Source: Pegoplata infirma (Eukaryota; Arthropoda; Insecta; Diptera; Anthomyiidae). From it: a stretch of 64,000 nucleotides of DNA. The stretch's first letter is position 1; each line of letters starts with the position of its first letter. Both the position numbers and the translations under genes were made by a program. A model generated the notes under the pieces. That model saw only the letters and a program-made list of their open reading frames with translations. It was not told the origin of the DNA and did no database searches. This document shows positions 9,936-22,185 of the stretch, piece by piece. Location of the stretch: assembly GCA_963921195.1 (NCBI GenBank), contig OY992537.1:147491841-147555840 (forward strand), given 5' to 3'.

Positions 9936-12258
9936 ATGCGTTCTTAATATCCATATACGCTTTTTCAGCATTCGGAGTCCACCTAAACGGCTTTTCCAAA
10001 AGTACATCACGAAGTGGTCTGATACGTGTTGAGAGATCCGGTATAAACGAACCATAATACGTTGCCTTCCCCAAAAATAACTGCAGCTCATCTGGAGAAG
10101 TAGGTTTAGGAGCATCTCTGACTGCTTCTACGTGCTTATCGGATTTGTGAATTCCATTGCAATCAATCTTGTGTCCGAGAAACTCTACGGCGGGAGCAGA
10201 AAACACACATTTATCACGGTTCAACTTCAATCCCTTTTCCTGTAACCGTTCAAGAGTTGTCTGCAAGGTAGATAGTAAATTATCAAAATTATCTGCATAT
10301 ATTAAAATGTCGTCAAAAAAATTGCACACATTTGGAATGTCCCGTAGGACAAATTCCATGGCCCGTTGCCAAATCGCTGGTATATTGGCAGCACCATAGA
10401 CTGCTCGGGTCGGTCGAATCAAACCATGGGTGGGGGTGTTAAGCGTAAGAGCATGTGCCAACTCCTCGTCTATTAGTAAATGCGAATATGCATCCGTTAT
10501 ATCAAGGTGGCAAAACAGTTTACACCCGTTCATTTTATTAAAAATATGCTCCGGCTTGGGTATGGGGTGTTCGTCAACGATAATCCTCGGGTTAACAGTC
10601 GGTTTGTAATTTCCTGTTATCCGAATTTTTCCATCCTTTTTTGAAACGACGTGTGTCGTTGATGCCCACTCAGAAAAATCGACTCTTTCGTAAAAGCCAG
10701 TGGCAATCTTCTTATCAATTTCGGTGGCATATGCCTCTCTTAACGCAAATGGTATTTCCCTGGCCTTGGCAAATACGGGAGTGGCATCCTGTTTCAAATG
10801 TAACTTAATAGGAGGAATTTGTAACTTACCCGCTGTATCACTAAAAATGTCATCAAAACGAGTTAGCATCTGTTGTAGCCTCTGAGTTTCACTGGCTGAT
10901 AAATGAGGAGTAGCCATTTTGACAGCCCCAACCGGTTCCGTTGCCGAAAACAATTTTACAAAGTCAATTTCTTCAACAAATTGTGCTATCCACTCTCTAC
11001 CGAATAATGAATCAAAATCACCGTCAACAACGTACAAATTAAGTCTGCGCGTGATAGCCCCAACCTTGACGTTTACCACCACACGGCCAATGCACTCAAT
11101 TCTATGACCGGTATAGCTTGTGAATCTTCTTTCCGTCTTTAATAACTTAGGATTTTGAATAACCGTTCGCAATGTAGACTTACTCATTATTCCACAAGGA
11201 GCGCCAGTGTCCAATTCCATACTCACTATACTCCCATTTATAGCTACCTCAAGCATGTGCTTATTAAATTTGGCCTCATTTTTACCACCAACTTTATTCA
11301 AGCGTTGAATGAAATCGCATTCGTCTTCCGTTTCCTCATCTGAAATTTGTGCAGTTCTTGATTTGCAAACCTTTGAGATGTGCCCCGTTTTGTTGCAAAC
11401 ATAACATTTGGCATTGCGAAATTTACATTGACTTCTGGTATGATTGCCCCCACACCCATAGCAATTTGACCGTTTTGTTTCACACTCGTCTTTTTTCGGC
11501 TGACCCGGTGACCGTACTGCATTCTGCTTTGACTTGTTTTTAAACTTTGTTGAGTCATAACCAACCCTATATGTAGGTTCCATCACAGAAGAACTGGATA
11601 CACTACTTTTCATTTCCACAGCTGATTTGTGCGATGCCTCCAACCTTTGGGCAATTTCATAAGCCTCCCTAAAATTTGCCGGCTCCTTTGCAATGATTTC
11701 ATCACACGTGCTGCGGGACTCTAAGCCAAAAAGGAGTTGCTCGGTAAGCATCCGATCTAAATGAGTACCATAATTGCAATCTGTAGCCGCTTGCCTTAGG
11801 CGCAATGTGAAATTGGACAAGGTTTCCTCTTTTCCCTGTACTACCTGACGAAATTTCACGCTTTCAGCATATTGATTCTTCTTCCTGTCAAAATGATCGG
11901 TCAGTGTTGTTTTAATCTCTTCATATGTTAGCTCCTCAGGCACTTTTGGACTTATCAAAATCTTGAGGGCATTTTCCAATTCTGTACCCATATGTACAAG
12001 AATGTAGTTTTTGTATTCTCCCACTGCAATACGACTTAACTGGAGTGCCCGTTCGCAGCGAACAAAATAATCATGTACGGAGGTGAAGTCACCTGTCCTG
12101 TAAGCAGAAATAGTGACAGGTGGTGTTGATGTTCTTATTGTTGCATTTTGCTGGGAACTCGTGGATGCTGCCGCTTGCGCAGCTTGTGAGGCGGCCTGAT
12201 GTACTGCCTGTGCAAACAGTTCTGAAAGTTGACGTAAATCTTCAGCTTCTAATGGCAT
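9916..12258 (-). pseudogene. gypsy-1 Gag-protease-RT polyprotein (frameshifted before RNase H)
   Basis: The 780-aa frame begins at the first ATG after the primer-binding site. In order: a Gag region with an SVHDYFVRCERAL segment near residue 60; two CCHC knuckles (CYGCGGNHTRSQC and CYVCNKTGHISKVC) near 265-300; an aspartic protease with LDTGA near 350; and RT with FCHLDITDAYSHL (motif A) and FFDDILIYA (active site, F-D-D form) near 640. The frame stops at 9916, two codons after ISRWY. The expected continuation into RNase H is open in the neighbouring frame, so a one-base lesion lies at about 9918-9935. Up to that point the frame is intact. Fused Gag-Pol without a stop is seen in several insect gypsy lineages. 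Confidence 0.9.
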
Positions 12259-12270
12259 GGTTTTCTTTAA

Positions 12271-12285
12271 CCACTTCTGACACCA
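12271..12285 (-). promoter_or_regulatory. gypsy-1 primer-binding site, tRNA-Leu type
   Basis: Element-sense TGGTGTCAGAAGTGG begins one base inside the 5' LTR. It resembles the complement of the 3' end of tRNA-Leu (TGGTGTCAGGAGTGG), with one difference. The Gag ATG follows within 30 bases. Confidence 0.75.
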
Positions 12286-12286
12286 C

Positions 12287-12464
12287 TAATAAATCCTTAG
12301 AAAATAAAAGATTGTTTTATTTTAAACAAAGTATTTTAATTAAAAGTTGAAAGTTTGTCATTACAAAGAATGATCTAGAAAAATAATAATCGCTTAAACT
12401 AACGGAGATGCCAGATTAACTGAACTCCTGATAACACGGAATGATGCCAGATTAATACATAACA
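12287..12464 (-). repeat. gypsy-1 5' LTR
   Basis: Element-sense start TGTTATGTATTAATC, end AAGGATTTATTA. One mismatch against the other LTR. Confidence 0.93.
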
Positions 12465-14985
12465 GTATTAAACTGACTCAAAAAATTTACGGAATACGCT
12501 ATATCCGGACGAGTGTTTACAGCTAAATACATTAGTGCACCAATAAGATTTTGATACGGATATTTTTTCATTAAATCTTCATCACGATTTTCAGGCTTTT
12601 GAAGCTTACAATTTGTAGCCATAGGAGCCCGGACTGGCTTACAGTCACTCATATTAAACCTTTCCAAAATTGTTGTAATATATTCATGTTGATTCAAAAA
12701 TACCTTATGTTCAGCAATTTTCTGTTGAAATTCAATACCAAGGCACATATTAACGGGACCAAGATCCTTCATTTCAAAAGATTCTCCCAACGATTTCTTG
12801 ACTTCCGCTAACCAGCGACTGTTGTTTGATGCAATTAGTAAATCGTCGACATATATAGTGACAAGGATAATGTTGGAATTCTCCTCTTTTATAAACAAAC
12901 ATGGATCTTGCTTAGACGGCTTCAATTGAAGTTGTTGTAATTTAGATGTCAACTTCTGATACCATTTTAGACCGGACTGACGTAGGCCATATAGTGCCTT
13001 TTTTATTCTACAGACTGGATACTTACAGGATTTCAGTGCGCTTAGCCATTTTGCCGCCACATGTTCAACTTGTTGAGATTTTACTTTGGACGATCCAACC
13101 GTTTCACCTGAGTTTATCTTTTCCAATACTGTATATAAATTTTCGGGGATTTCCATAAAAACGTCTTCACTTAGTTCGCCATTTAGGTAAGCGGTCACCA
13201 CGTCCATCTGATGGATTACAAGATCCTTTTTAGCTGATAAAGCTGCAAGCAGTCTTACTGAGGTTGATCGCACCACCGGAGAATAAGTATCAAAGAAATC
13301 CTCCCCTGGACGCTGAGAGCATCCCTTCGCCACCAGTCGAACCTTTTTCTTCCCGTCCTCTTTTATACGAAATACGAAACGATTACCAATTACCTTTCTA
13401 TTTTGTGGGCGTTCGACAATTTCCCAGGTCACGTTCAGTAATTGTGCTATATATTCATCTTCGACAGCCTTTAACCACGAAGTATCACCATTTTGCATCA
13501 CTTCAGCAATTGTTGCTGGACTTTGGATGATTGCCAGGTTACTAGATTCGAAACCCTCAAATTCTGAATCATCATCACTTTCCATAGAGGTTGGAGCATT
13601 TATTAATTGAATTTCCAAATCATCAGTATTTTCGGGTGGTACTTCCATACCACTACCATTACCACGAGCTGGTTCGATTTCCACAAAGCCATCTTCACCA
13701 ATACTTTCGTATTGATTTTTAAAATAAGCGTTCGGTAATATTTTTACGTCACGGCTTATTATTATATTACGTTTACGTGGGGACCACAGTCGATAAGCCT
13801 TAGCTTCATTTGAATAACCCACCAATACACACTCTTCAGATTTTGAGTCGAATTTACCATTTGAGCCACTCTTGTTTAAGACGTAAGCCTTAGAACCAAA
13901 CACCTTTATGTGTTTAACGGAGGGTGTTTTACCGTACCATTTTTTGTATGGTATCTCCCCATCCAACGATTTTGTTGGGCATCGGTTTCTGATGTAACAA
14001 GCAGTATTAATTGCCTCAGCCCAAAACCTTGGAGGTGCACCTGCATGCTTCAGCATGCATCTGGCCATTTCCAGCAGAGTTCTGTTTTTGCGTTCAGCAA
14101 CGCCGTTCTGCTGTGGTGTATAAGGTGCACTTAGCCGTCTTCGAATACCACACTCTTCCAAAAAATTTTCAAATTTATAATTGCAATACTCACGGCCATT
14201 ATCAGATTGTAGCATTTTAATTTTCTTGCCAGTGGATGTTTCCGCTGCGTTTTTAAATTTTTTGAAAGCATCCAGCACATCCGATTTCTGTTTGATAAGA
14301 AAAATTTCGCAATAACGCGAGTAATCATCCGTAAATGTCACGAAATATTTCGCACCAGAATGTGAAGCGCTTTTCATTGGTCCACAAACATCGCTGTGTA
14401 TGATTTCCAATACATCCTTTGTACGGTGGCCACTACTCTTAGGAAAAGGTTGACGAATTTGTTTTTCGCTTAAACATATTTCACAAATTGACAATTTTTC
14501 CTTTTGATTTAATTTCATACCATGAACCAAATTGCCTTTCGCCATATTCTTTAAATCGTTTTCATTTATGTGGCCCATCTTGTAGTGCCACTCATCTAAA
14601 GAGTCGTCTTTTACGTTTGCAGCGCCGGCAAAATTCATGGAGTTTTGTAAATAATACAAATTTCCAATACGATCTGCTGTATATAAAACTTTACCTTTTT
14701 CCAATATGTCCGCTTTATTTTTATGAAAATAAACGTCAAAACCATTATCGGTCATTTTTGAAACAGAGAGTAAGTTTTCTCTTAAGTCTTGAACACAAAA
14801 AACATCTTTCAAATTTATACGCTCTTCATTTACACAAATTTTCACATCACCAACGCCAGTTATTTTTGTTGTATTTGTATTTGCCAAATTTAACGTTTTT
14901 TCTATTCTGTTGAAATTTTCAAATTTGTTTTTGTCTGCACACATATGTGCAGTACTACCACTATCAAGACACCAATGACTGTGAA
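12465..14985 (-). pseudogene. copia Pol, 5' part: protease, integrase, reverse transcriptase (cut by gypsy insertion)
   Basis: Order of domains in the element-sense frame: protease with active site DSGST at the very start (about 14962); integrase with the catalytic Asp in HSDVCGPM, the second in QSDNGREY and the Glu in GVAERKN; a linker; then reverse transcriptase with the motif-A segment HQMDVVTAYLNG and the active site YVDDLLIAS near 12850. The protease-integrase-RT-RNase H order is diagnostic of Ty1/copia. The frame runs into the gypsy LTR at 12464 and stops there after a few foreign codons. The missing RNase H end is at 3639-4217. From about 14985 to the gypsy insertion point no other stop is seen. 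The break is the gypsy insertion plus the frame change at the Gag junction. Confidence 0.9.
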
Positions 14986-15791
14986 GATATCATTGCAGAT
15001 TCAGTCGTATTGTGCATTGCTTTTTCTTCTGCAGAATATGTATTTGCCTGTTTTGTTTTGCAATTTCTTGCAAAATGGCCTACAATACCGCATTTATAAC
15101 AACGCATTTTTCTATCTTTTGATTCTCCTTCTTTCTTTTTAAAGTTTTTGTTGTTGTTGTTGAATTTATGTTGATTTCTACTTCCTACGTATAACGCTCC
15201 TTGTTCAGTTCTATCGTCTTTCGACTTTCTAGACTGTTCCTCTTCCAAAATTTTCACCCTTAATACATCTGGGCTTGGAAGTTCATCCCTTGTCTCCAAT
15301 GCACAACGGAATGTCTCGTACGAGTTTGGCAAACTATACAACAACAAAATCGCAAGCAGGTCGTCACCAACTGTAACTTTTATCTCCTTCAGCTTCGAAA
15401 CTGCATCAAAAAAGTCGTTTAAATGGTCCCGTACATTATCGCCATCTTTCATGCGTGCCAGTGCAACTCTTTTCAAAAGGGTGGCTTTCCGCGCAGGCCC
15501 CTTTGACTGAAATGTAGATTCCAGTTTCTGCCACATTTCATACGATGTGGTGCAATCAGCAATGAGTCCTAATTCTGACGGTGTCACTGCCAACAAGATG
15601 TCGGCACTTGCCTTTTGGTCAAGTCTTTCCCACTCAACTCTTCCATTTGCCTCTGTTGCTGGAGGGATTAGCTTTGTGCCATTCGCGTAGCCCCAAAGAT
15701 CATTTTTAATCAGGACAGCCTTCATCTGTAGCTTCCATGTATCGTAATTTTCCGCGTTAAGCGATTGAATATGCGATACCGTACATGACAT
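14964..15791 (-). CDS. copia Gag-like polyprotein N-terminal part
   Basis: This 275-aa reading frame begins with ATG about 106 bp inside the 5' LTR. Its N-terminal two thirds has the layout of the UBN2/copia Gag family (a WKLQMKAVL segment near residue 20 and a W-E-R-L-D-Q motif near 55). A single CCHC zinc knuckle, CYKCGIVGHFARNC, lies near residue 230 and would bind RNA in the nucleocapsid. In copia elements Gag and Pol share one ORF. Here the frame stops at 14964, just as the protease begins in another frame (the D-S-G-S-T active site reads at about 14950-14975). No clear slippery site is visible, so a one-base frame lesion is more likely than programmed frameshifting, though I cannot exclude the latter. 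Confidence 0.85.
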   Translation of the reverse strand: MSCTVSHIQSLNAENYDTWKLQMKAVLIKNDLWGYANGTKLIPPATEANGRVEWERLDQKASADILLAVTPSELGLIADCTTSYEMWQKLESTFQSKGPARKATLLKRVALARMKDGDNVRDHLNDFFDAVSKLKEIKVTVGDDLLAILLLYSLPNSYETFRCALETRDELPSPDVLRVKILEEEQSRKSKDDRTEQGALYVGSRNQHKFNNNNKNFKKKEGESKDRKMRCYKCGIVGHFARNCKTKQANTYSAEEKAMHNTTESAMISSQSLVS

Positions 15792-15883
15792 TTTCTTCTT
15801 TACGACGAAATCTTTTTAATTTCCACGCTTATTAAATAAAACCGATAGTTTTTAATTTTTCAACTTTTACTGCGCAAGGCTCT

Positions 15884-15897
15884 CTGGGCCCATAACC
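15884..15897 (-). promoter_or_regulatory. copia primer-binding site, internal initiator-Met tRNA type
   Basis: Directly next to the 5' LTR the element-sense sequence is GGTTATGGGCCCAG. This is complementary to the anticodon region of initiator methionine tRNA (CTGGGCCCATAACC), the half-tRNA primer known for Drosophila copia. It supports assignment to the copia lineage. Confidence 0.85.
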
Positions 15898-16112
15898 TGT
15901 TATAAATATAATATATTTATTGGTTATATTTAAAAGAATACACGTTGTGTTTTATTTGGAGTTTAAGATCAGACTAACAATAAGTAAAAAGAAACAAAAA
16001 GAACGTTACAAAGTTAATTCAATAAGTAACTAATATAAACAGATAAACGTCAAACATAAGTATAAGATAAAATAATAGAGTTGCCATTTGAACTATTTCG
16101 CCTATTCCAACA
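15898..16112 (-). repeat. copia 5' LTR
   Basis: In element orientation this is the upstream LTR: it starts TGTTGGAATAGGCG and ends ATTTATAACA. It should carry the promoter and the start of the transcript. I see no difference from the partner at 3394-3608. Confidence 0.93.
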
Positions 16113-17484
16113 ATTATCATATATGATATCATATATGAGACCATATACAGTATCATATATAGTATCAAATATGGTCTCATATATGAACATATTCCAAAAT
16201 TGGCGCTTATAAAAGACACGATCATATATGACCCAATATATGTGATCATATATTGTATCATATATTGGGTCATATATTGTGTCATATATTGGATCATATA
16301 TGATCTTGTTTTCAATTTGTTTTACATTTTTTTTTTTTATTTTTTAATTATTTTTTCATCTTAAACTATATGCAATAGATTATTATGTATATATTCACCA
16401 GAATTGCAAACGGTGTACATAAGTATACTTAAAAATAAAAAATATTTTTTTTATACATTATGGTGTTTTTCATATATTTCAATGAAAACCTTTAGTTTGA
16501 TAATTTTGATTTTTTGCTTACTCCGTTTGCATTTTTGGTGACCATATAAAAACATATAATTTAAATTATATTTAAACACATTTTGATAGTAAAAAAAATT
16601 TAACATAAAAATTTAAAGGATTTATCAAGAAGAGAGCAAAGGGCTTATTAAAGGAAGGATGATTTCCTTGTTGTTTTCTTGTTAATTCAGATTTTCTTCA
16701 GACTTAGCGTTTTTGTTATGCTATAAACCTCATTTTAGCATATTTACAGTCAAAATCTATAAAAAAAAGATATAAATTATTAATATATAAGGTATTTCTA
16801 GACATTTTATTTTATTAAATGGCATGTCACAGGCTTAATTCCGTTTGGAATTGTAATAAGTGGTTTACTCGTAAAACGCAAAACGATTATTTTTTTTCGG
16901 AATGAAATCACTTTCAAAAATCAAAGTGGGATTGAATTGCATAGGAGTGGATTTTATTCCGAAAAAATATTTTGTTTTACGTTTTAAGAGGAAAACTTTC
17001 AAACCACTTCGGAACGGAATTAACTCTGTGACAGGTCCTTAAGTATTACCAACAATAGCATTTGTTGCTGATGGGTTTTAATGATAACTCTGATATCATT
17101 TAAAGAAACAACCATGTGCCTTTAAATATTGACTTCTTAGATACATACATGTTAATAGAGTTTATTCTGTTAAGACCATGGGATGCCATCGAATACTTTT
17201 TACGGAATTTCAACTGAAAAAATATTAAAAATAATTCAACATTTGTTTTTTATTCCAGCAAAAAATAACTTGCTACTACTAAAAACAATTTTTACTCATA
17301 ATAAGCAAATGAGTACTTAAAACTTTTATTAAGAGCAATATATTTAGTAGTATGTATATTAACTTACTGGGTTATGTTTGTTAGGATATTTGAAGGAGTG
17401 CACTGTGGGCCAGCATCCAAGAATTTTGGCCAAAACTAGAATACAGAGGATAGAAGTCTTTATAATATGCCAAAAGAGGTTTAG

Positions 17485-17965
17485 GCAGTGGCTAATCACA
17501 AATCTGGAATCAAAAATTTAAAATTCAAAATGGCGGCCATAAATTTTTAAATTTAAATATATAATACTTAAAATATTTGTTTATAAAGGATATGGCGACG
17601 CTGATTACGAATATGAAATCGAAAATTTAAAATTCAAAATGGCGGATTCAAAATGGCGGTAAAAAACTTTTAGATTTGTATACATCGAACTTTATTTACT
17701 GGTTTATGAAGGATGTGGCGTCGCTAATTACGAATTTGGAATCAGAAAATAGAAATTCAAAATGGCGGATTCAAAATGGCGGCCAAAAGTTTTAAAATTT
17801 GTAAATATTAAACTTCAATTATTTGTTTATCAATGATATGGCGTCACTAATTACGAATATGAAATCGAAAATTTTAAATTCAAAATGGCGGGTTCAAAAT
17901 GGTGGCTTTTTATTTAAAATTTGGCAAATATTGAACTTAAATTATTTGTTTCTACTTGATATGGC
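17485..17965 (+). repeat. Tandem array of about 122-bp units with AAAATGGCGG
   Basis: Four to five imperfect units. Each has GATATGGCGWCGCTRATTACGA, GAAATCGAAAAT, and one or two copies of TTCAAAATGGCGG. The GATRTGGCG phrase recurs near 17588, 17711, 17836 and 17958. It lies inside the Transib-like element, close to its left end. Confidence 0.75.
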
Positions 17966-18429
17966 TTCGATGTTTGCGAATATAGAATTAGCAGCAAAGT
18001 GTTTTCGTGAGCACATTAATATAAACATAATCCAAGAAAGTCGTAATTAACAAGAAAAGTTTTGTTATTGTAAATTACATCCAAACTATTTTATGGAAAT
18101 GCACTTAAATGAAGAGGTGTTAACTTTATTTTTATTTGTCTTCATTTTTTCTCACACAGAAATAATGTAATCAAACTAAAGATGAAATATTGCACCAAAA
18201 TATACCCAGTAAAATTTTGAATTCCAAAGAATCGGTTATGTGTTGTGAATCGAATATTTACCACTTTAACTGAACATGTCAACTTGTTGACGCTTTTAAG
18301 CGAATAATTAATTTATGCTCAAACTCCGCATTTAAAAAACACGGATAAAAAGTTATTAAATTCTAATCCGGACCATTAAACTGCATTGAAATTTCAGCAT
18401 AAATGTATCATTAATAAGTGAGAGTGTTA

Positions 18430-18972
18430 AATTCGGCTGTGCCGAATCTTTTATACCCTCCAAAATGTAAAAAAAAAAAAAAAAAAAAAATTGACAGAGG
18501 CGTTTCTTTTTTTTTTTTTGGGGGGGAGGGAGTTGATAGGGTCAGTGGGCCACGTTGAGAGCACCTTTCGATCTCGATAAATATACCAAATGTTTTATTT
18601 ATTTAACAAAAATACAAAAACAAACATGTAAAAACGTGTATTTTTTAGAGGTTGGTTTAGTTCTTCAAGGGGGAACTTTTTTCCCCCTTTTCCGATTTGG
18701 CCAATTTCCGAACTTAACCTGCCTAGGAACATAAGACATATTTGTGCCAAACTTGAGGTTCCTAACTCTTTTATTTTGGACTGCATCGTGTTAACTACAG
18801 ACGGACGGACGGACAGACGGACGGACGGACGGACATCGCTAGAATGTCTTAGAATTGATCACTGATCAATAATATATATACTTTATGGTGTCCCCGACCG
18901 ATATTTCGATGCGTTACACACGGAATGACAAAGTGAGTATACCCCCATACTGTAGTTGGAGGGTATAAAAAG
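18430..18972. repeat. Dispersed fly-type repeat with GACGGA microsatellite
   Basis: It runs from ATTCGGCTGTGCCGAATC and TATACCCTCC at the left to GGAGGGTATAAAA at the right. It contains a poly-A/poly-T tract, a (GACG)n-like stretch at 18801-18834, and TTTCGATGCGTTACACACGG followed by AATGACAAAGTGAGTATACC. I associate this arrangement with common dispersed repeats of flies, but cannot name the family. The CCCTCC/GGAGGG ends form a short inverted repeat. Confidence 0.55.
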
Positions 18973-21900
18973 TAGAACTTGAGGACGCAGTTATACTAGA
19001 TATATTCTATATGAATTCTACGATAATGTTGTTCCTAAAAAAACCTCTTAAAAATGCTTATCAATTGCCACTATCGGCTAATTAAAGTGGTAACCCATAA
19101 ATATCATCCGCTTAAATGCGTTACTGAATATGTGAGCATTAAGAATTTATAAAAGCCCGAATAAAAGCCAAACTAGCAAAAATATCGCCAAAAGCAAAAT
19201 TAAGTTTCGGCTTAATCATAATAGAGATTATTATACACGAATTTGGGGGTACTATCTATGTATATAATATAACGTTTATATGTATATAGTATAGTTTACA
19301 GATTTTTGACAATTACAACTTAATAAAACCGAATATCGCTAAGTCCAATACACCATTTAATAGGCCTTTAAAAAACCTTTCGATCTGTATGAAATGTTCA
19401 TATAGCTCCTTTGAAACAGTTATAAAAAAACGAATTAATACCGGTTTCCCCCTCCCATTTCCCCTCTTTAACCGCCGAGATGGCACCTTAAAAAAACAGG
19501 TTAATCTTAGATTTCGACCTTCTATAACATACGTGAATTGCAGAACAATCGGAGTGCAAGTGATTTTATCTTCCGTGCTAGTGTAGAAGTGTAATCTGAA
19601 CGCCATTTTTTAGTTAAAGGACAATATCTCGAAAGTTTATGAATGGTCGCAGACGGTCGCAAAATTCTAGTTAGGGGACATATTAAGGAACACATTGGCA
19701 TTAAAGGTTTTCCAAAATCGTTTGGAGCTTTTTGGAGATCGATGTTGAAAAATGGCGATTTTCAAAAAAATCGTTATTTTTTTGGGGAAACTTAAATTTT
19801 ATACCTTCTTTAGATAATTATTGAAGTGTTTTAGATTTTGATATGTTAATAAGTACTTCTTTAGTGATTTCTGAATGATTTTCAGTCAAAAATTCTTTAA
19901 TTTCCAAAGTTTTTTTTAATATATTTAAAAAAAAAATTGTCACAAAAATTCGAAATTTTGACTTTGACCTCTTGCCAAAGAAAATCAGATAGCCACAATA
20001 TTACAATATTTTATTTACATAATATTGAACATTCCAAGATTTTGAATACATCAACAGAATTTGGATGCAGCGAAAGGGACTTTTGGCCAAAAAACGGAGA
20101 TCCTGGCCCACTGTGGAGTGGGATAAATAAACTATTAATACTTACATCATGCCGACAATATTTTCCACGTAGGTAAGGTGACAGTCTTCTTGTGATTGTT
20201 AGTAAAAACGTTGTCCTTCCCAAATCGTAACTTAACATCAAAACTGATTATACGTTCTTTTCATTTCCGACAGTAAGGGATGTCAAAAGTTTGTAGTGTT
20301 GAAATCGTAGTGATAACGTTATGGTGGTGCATATGATTTTTCCCCCAAGTTGAGTGAGCTGAACGTTGCTGTAACTCGTAACTCGACCTTCAAACTGCAT
20401 CTATGTTATTTCCATTTCCAATTTGCTATTGCGACAGTAAGGGATTTCAAAATAGTTTGTAGTGTTGAAATCGTAGAGCTTTCTTCAACTCGTAACTCGG
20501 TATCAAAACTTCTTATACGATCCTTTTATATACAATTTGATATGGCGACATTAAGGGATTTGTAAAAAGTTTGTTATATTGAAATCGTAGTGATAAAATT
20601 ATGGTGATGCACATGCCCTCTCCTCAAAGTTGCGAAAGCTTAACGTAGTTGAGTAGTTTAATTTTCTTCAACATCAAAGAACTCAATAATATTGTTTTTT
20701 CGACATTTTGAATACGAAAATTTCCAGTTCATCTTGTTTTGTAGTAAAATGTCCACGCTTATACTTGTTATGACGATGAACTGGAAAAAAAATGAAAACA
20801 TGATTTTAGAATTCTTTATATATATTAATGAAAACTTACCTTTTCCAACATTTTTCTATGTAAAAGTAATTTTTTAAGCATAATATTTTGCAAGTAGGAC
20901 AATAGTTGTTAAATTATTTATGTATATCGTGGAACTATATTCAATTTGAGCTATCTGCTCGGTTGACGGAAATGAGTTTTTGATGGCAAAATGTTCGCTG
21001 GCATAAGTGTCATCTATGGTATTAATTTCAGAACAAAAAAATTATTTTAAGAATATTTTATTGCAGAAATAGTATGAGCTATGTGAAACCATGTTTTTTT
21101 ATAAATAAAAATTTGAGCTATCTACAGCATAGTTTACTATAGTATAGGGTAAACATTTAAATTTACATTTTTTTATATTATTACTTTTTATACGGTGTTT
21201 CCACTAAAAATAATGACAGTTTTTTTTTTTTTGAAAAGTTTCAACTCCTTTCCGCGGTTAAAAACGCGGTTTTTGACCCATATTTCGATGCGGAGCAAAA
21301 CCGGATAAACTTTTTGCATATTTTATTTGCCCATTCGATTGTTCAGCAAACACAAGTGTTATGACATTTTTCCCAAGCTTCATGAAGGTTCCAAATAATG
21401 GCGATAAAGCGCGATAAAATCGATGATTTAAAAAAAATTAAAAAGTATTTTTTTAACACCTGTAATGGAAGGGCTTAAAAAACTGAGAAATATGGTACCA
21501 AATTCACATTTTTATCATAATCCGTTAAAAAGTTATAAAGCTTTAATGTCTGTATTTAATGAGCTATCTGCTTATGTTGATTAATTTTAAAGAAAAAAGG
21601 TTGAGCTATCTGCTGTAACTCAGCGAATAATACGAATTTTTACAAACAAAGCACATGTAAAATTTAGTAGTAATTAATTATTAATATTGTAAAAGATCGG
21701 CCCACTGTGGTCAATATTTTGAGATAGCGGCCAAAACTCCTTTTGGTTTTTGTTCTCCGATTTTAAAGTTATTAGACTCATATGAAAGTAGACAGTAGTA
21801 AACCTCGGGAGCCAAAAAATTAGAACTCTATTTCAACTATTTCACTGAGAACAGGGTGGTCCAAAATGGGATTTTTCAGAATTTAGTAAATTTATGATAT

Positions 21901-22185
21901 TTTTAGTTAATTTTTAAAGTTTAAATGATCATAACTTTTTTGTTTTTCAAGATTTTTAAACGAAATAAATTTTAAGTTCCCGGGTGAAAATGACCATGTA
22001 TGTTCATATATGATGCATATATGGATGTCCATACAAGTGCATATCCGTAATTTGAGGGTACATGTACATTAATGATCATACATTGTCATACATGAATTTG
22101 TATGTAAAATTTTTTTTTGTATTTTTTTCCATAAAACGTCTATTAATTGAAATTTTTCAAATATAAATAATTTGTACTAATTTAT

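Larger units (their letters stand above)
4218..12464 (-). mobile_element. Ty3/gypsy LTR retrotransposon (gypsy-1), no env, interrupted by a DNA element
   Basis: The 178-bp LTRs (4218-4395 and 12287-12464) differ at one visible base (CAATAC versus CATTAC) and are flanked by GTATT (4213-4217 and 12465-12469). It is inserted in the RNase H region of copia. The element itself is about 4.7 kb without the nested 5993-9499 element: Gag, protease, RT, RNase H and integrase, then about 135 bp to the 3' LTR. There is no room for env. Low LTR divergence means recent insertion, later than copia. Confidence 0.95.
3394..16112 (-). mobile_element. Ty1/copia LTR retrotransposon, interrupted by a gypsy element
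   Basis: The 215-bp LTRs (3394-3608 and 15898-16112) look identical base for base and are flanked by the 5-bp duplication ATTAT (3389-3393 and 16113-16117). In element sense each LTR runs TG...CA. Removing the element joins CCCGR copy 2 exactly as in copy 3. The copia sequence itself is about 4.5 kb (3394-4217 plus 12465-16112), the remainder being the nested gypsy element at 4218-12464. Identical LTRs mean a recent insertion. Confidence 0.95.
17401..20115. mobile_element. Transib-like DNA element 1
   Basis: The termini are CACTGTGGGCCAG and, inverted, CTGGCCCACTGTG. The 5-bp duplication GAGTG flanks it at 17396-17400 and 20116-20120, and the sequence without it is continuous with CCCGR copy 2. 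A CAC-starting terminus with 5-bp duplication is the Transib signature. I see no transposase; the interior has a 122-bp tandem array, a dispersed fly-type repeat and AT-rich DNA, so it is non-autonomous. A short low-GC interval (19000-19300) holds nothing I can identify. Confidence 0.8.

Noticed and set aside
10157..14913. Many 60-140 aa plus-strand frames over gypsy-1 and copia
   Set aside because: All are antisense shadows of Gag and Pol, with no homology or start context.
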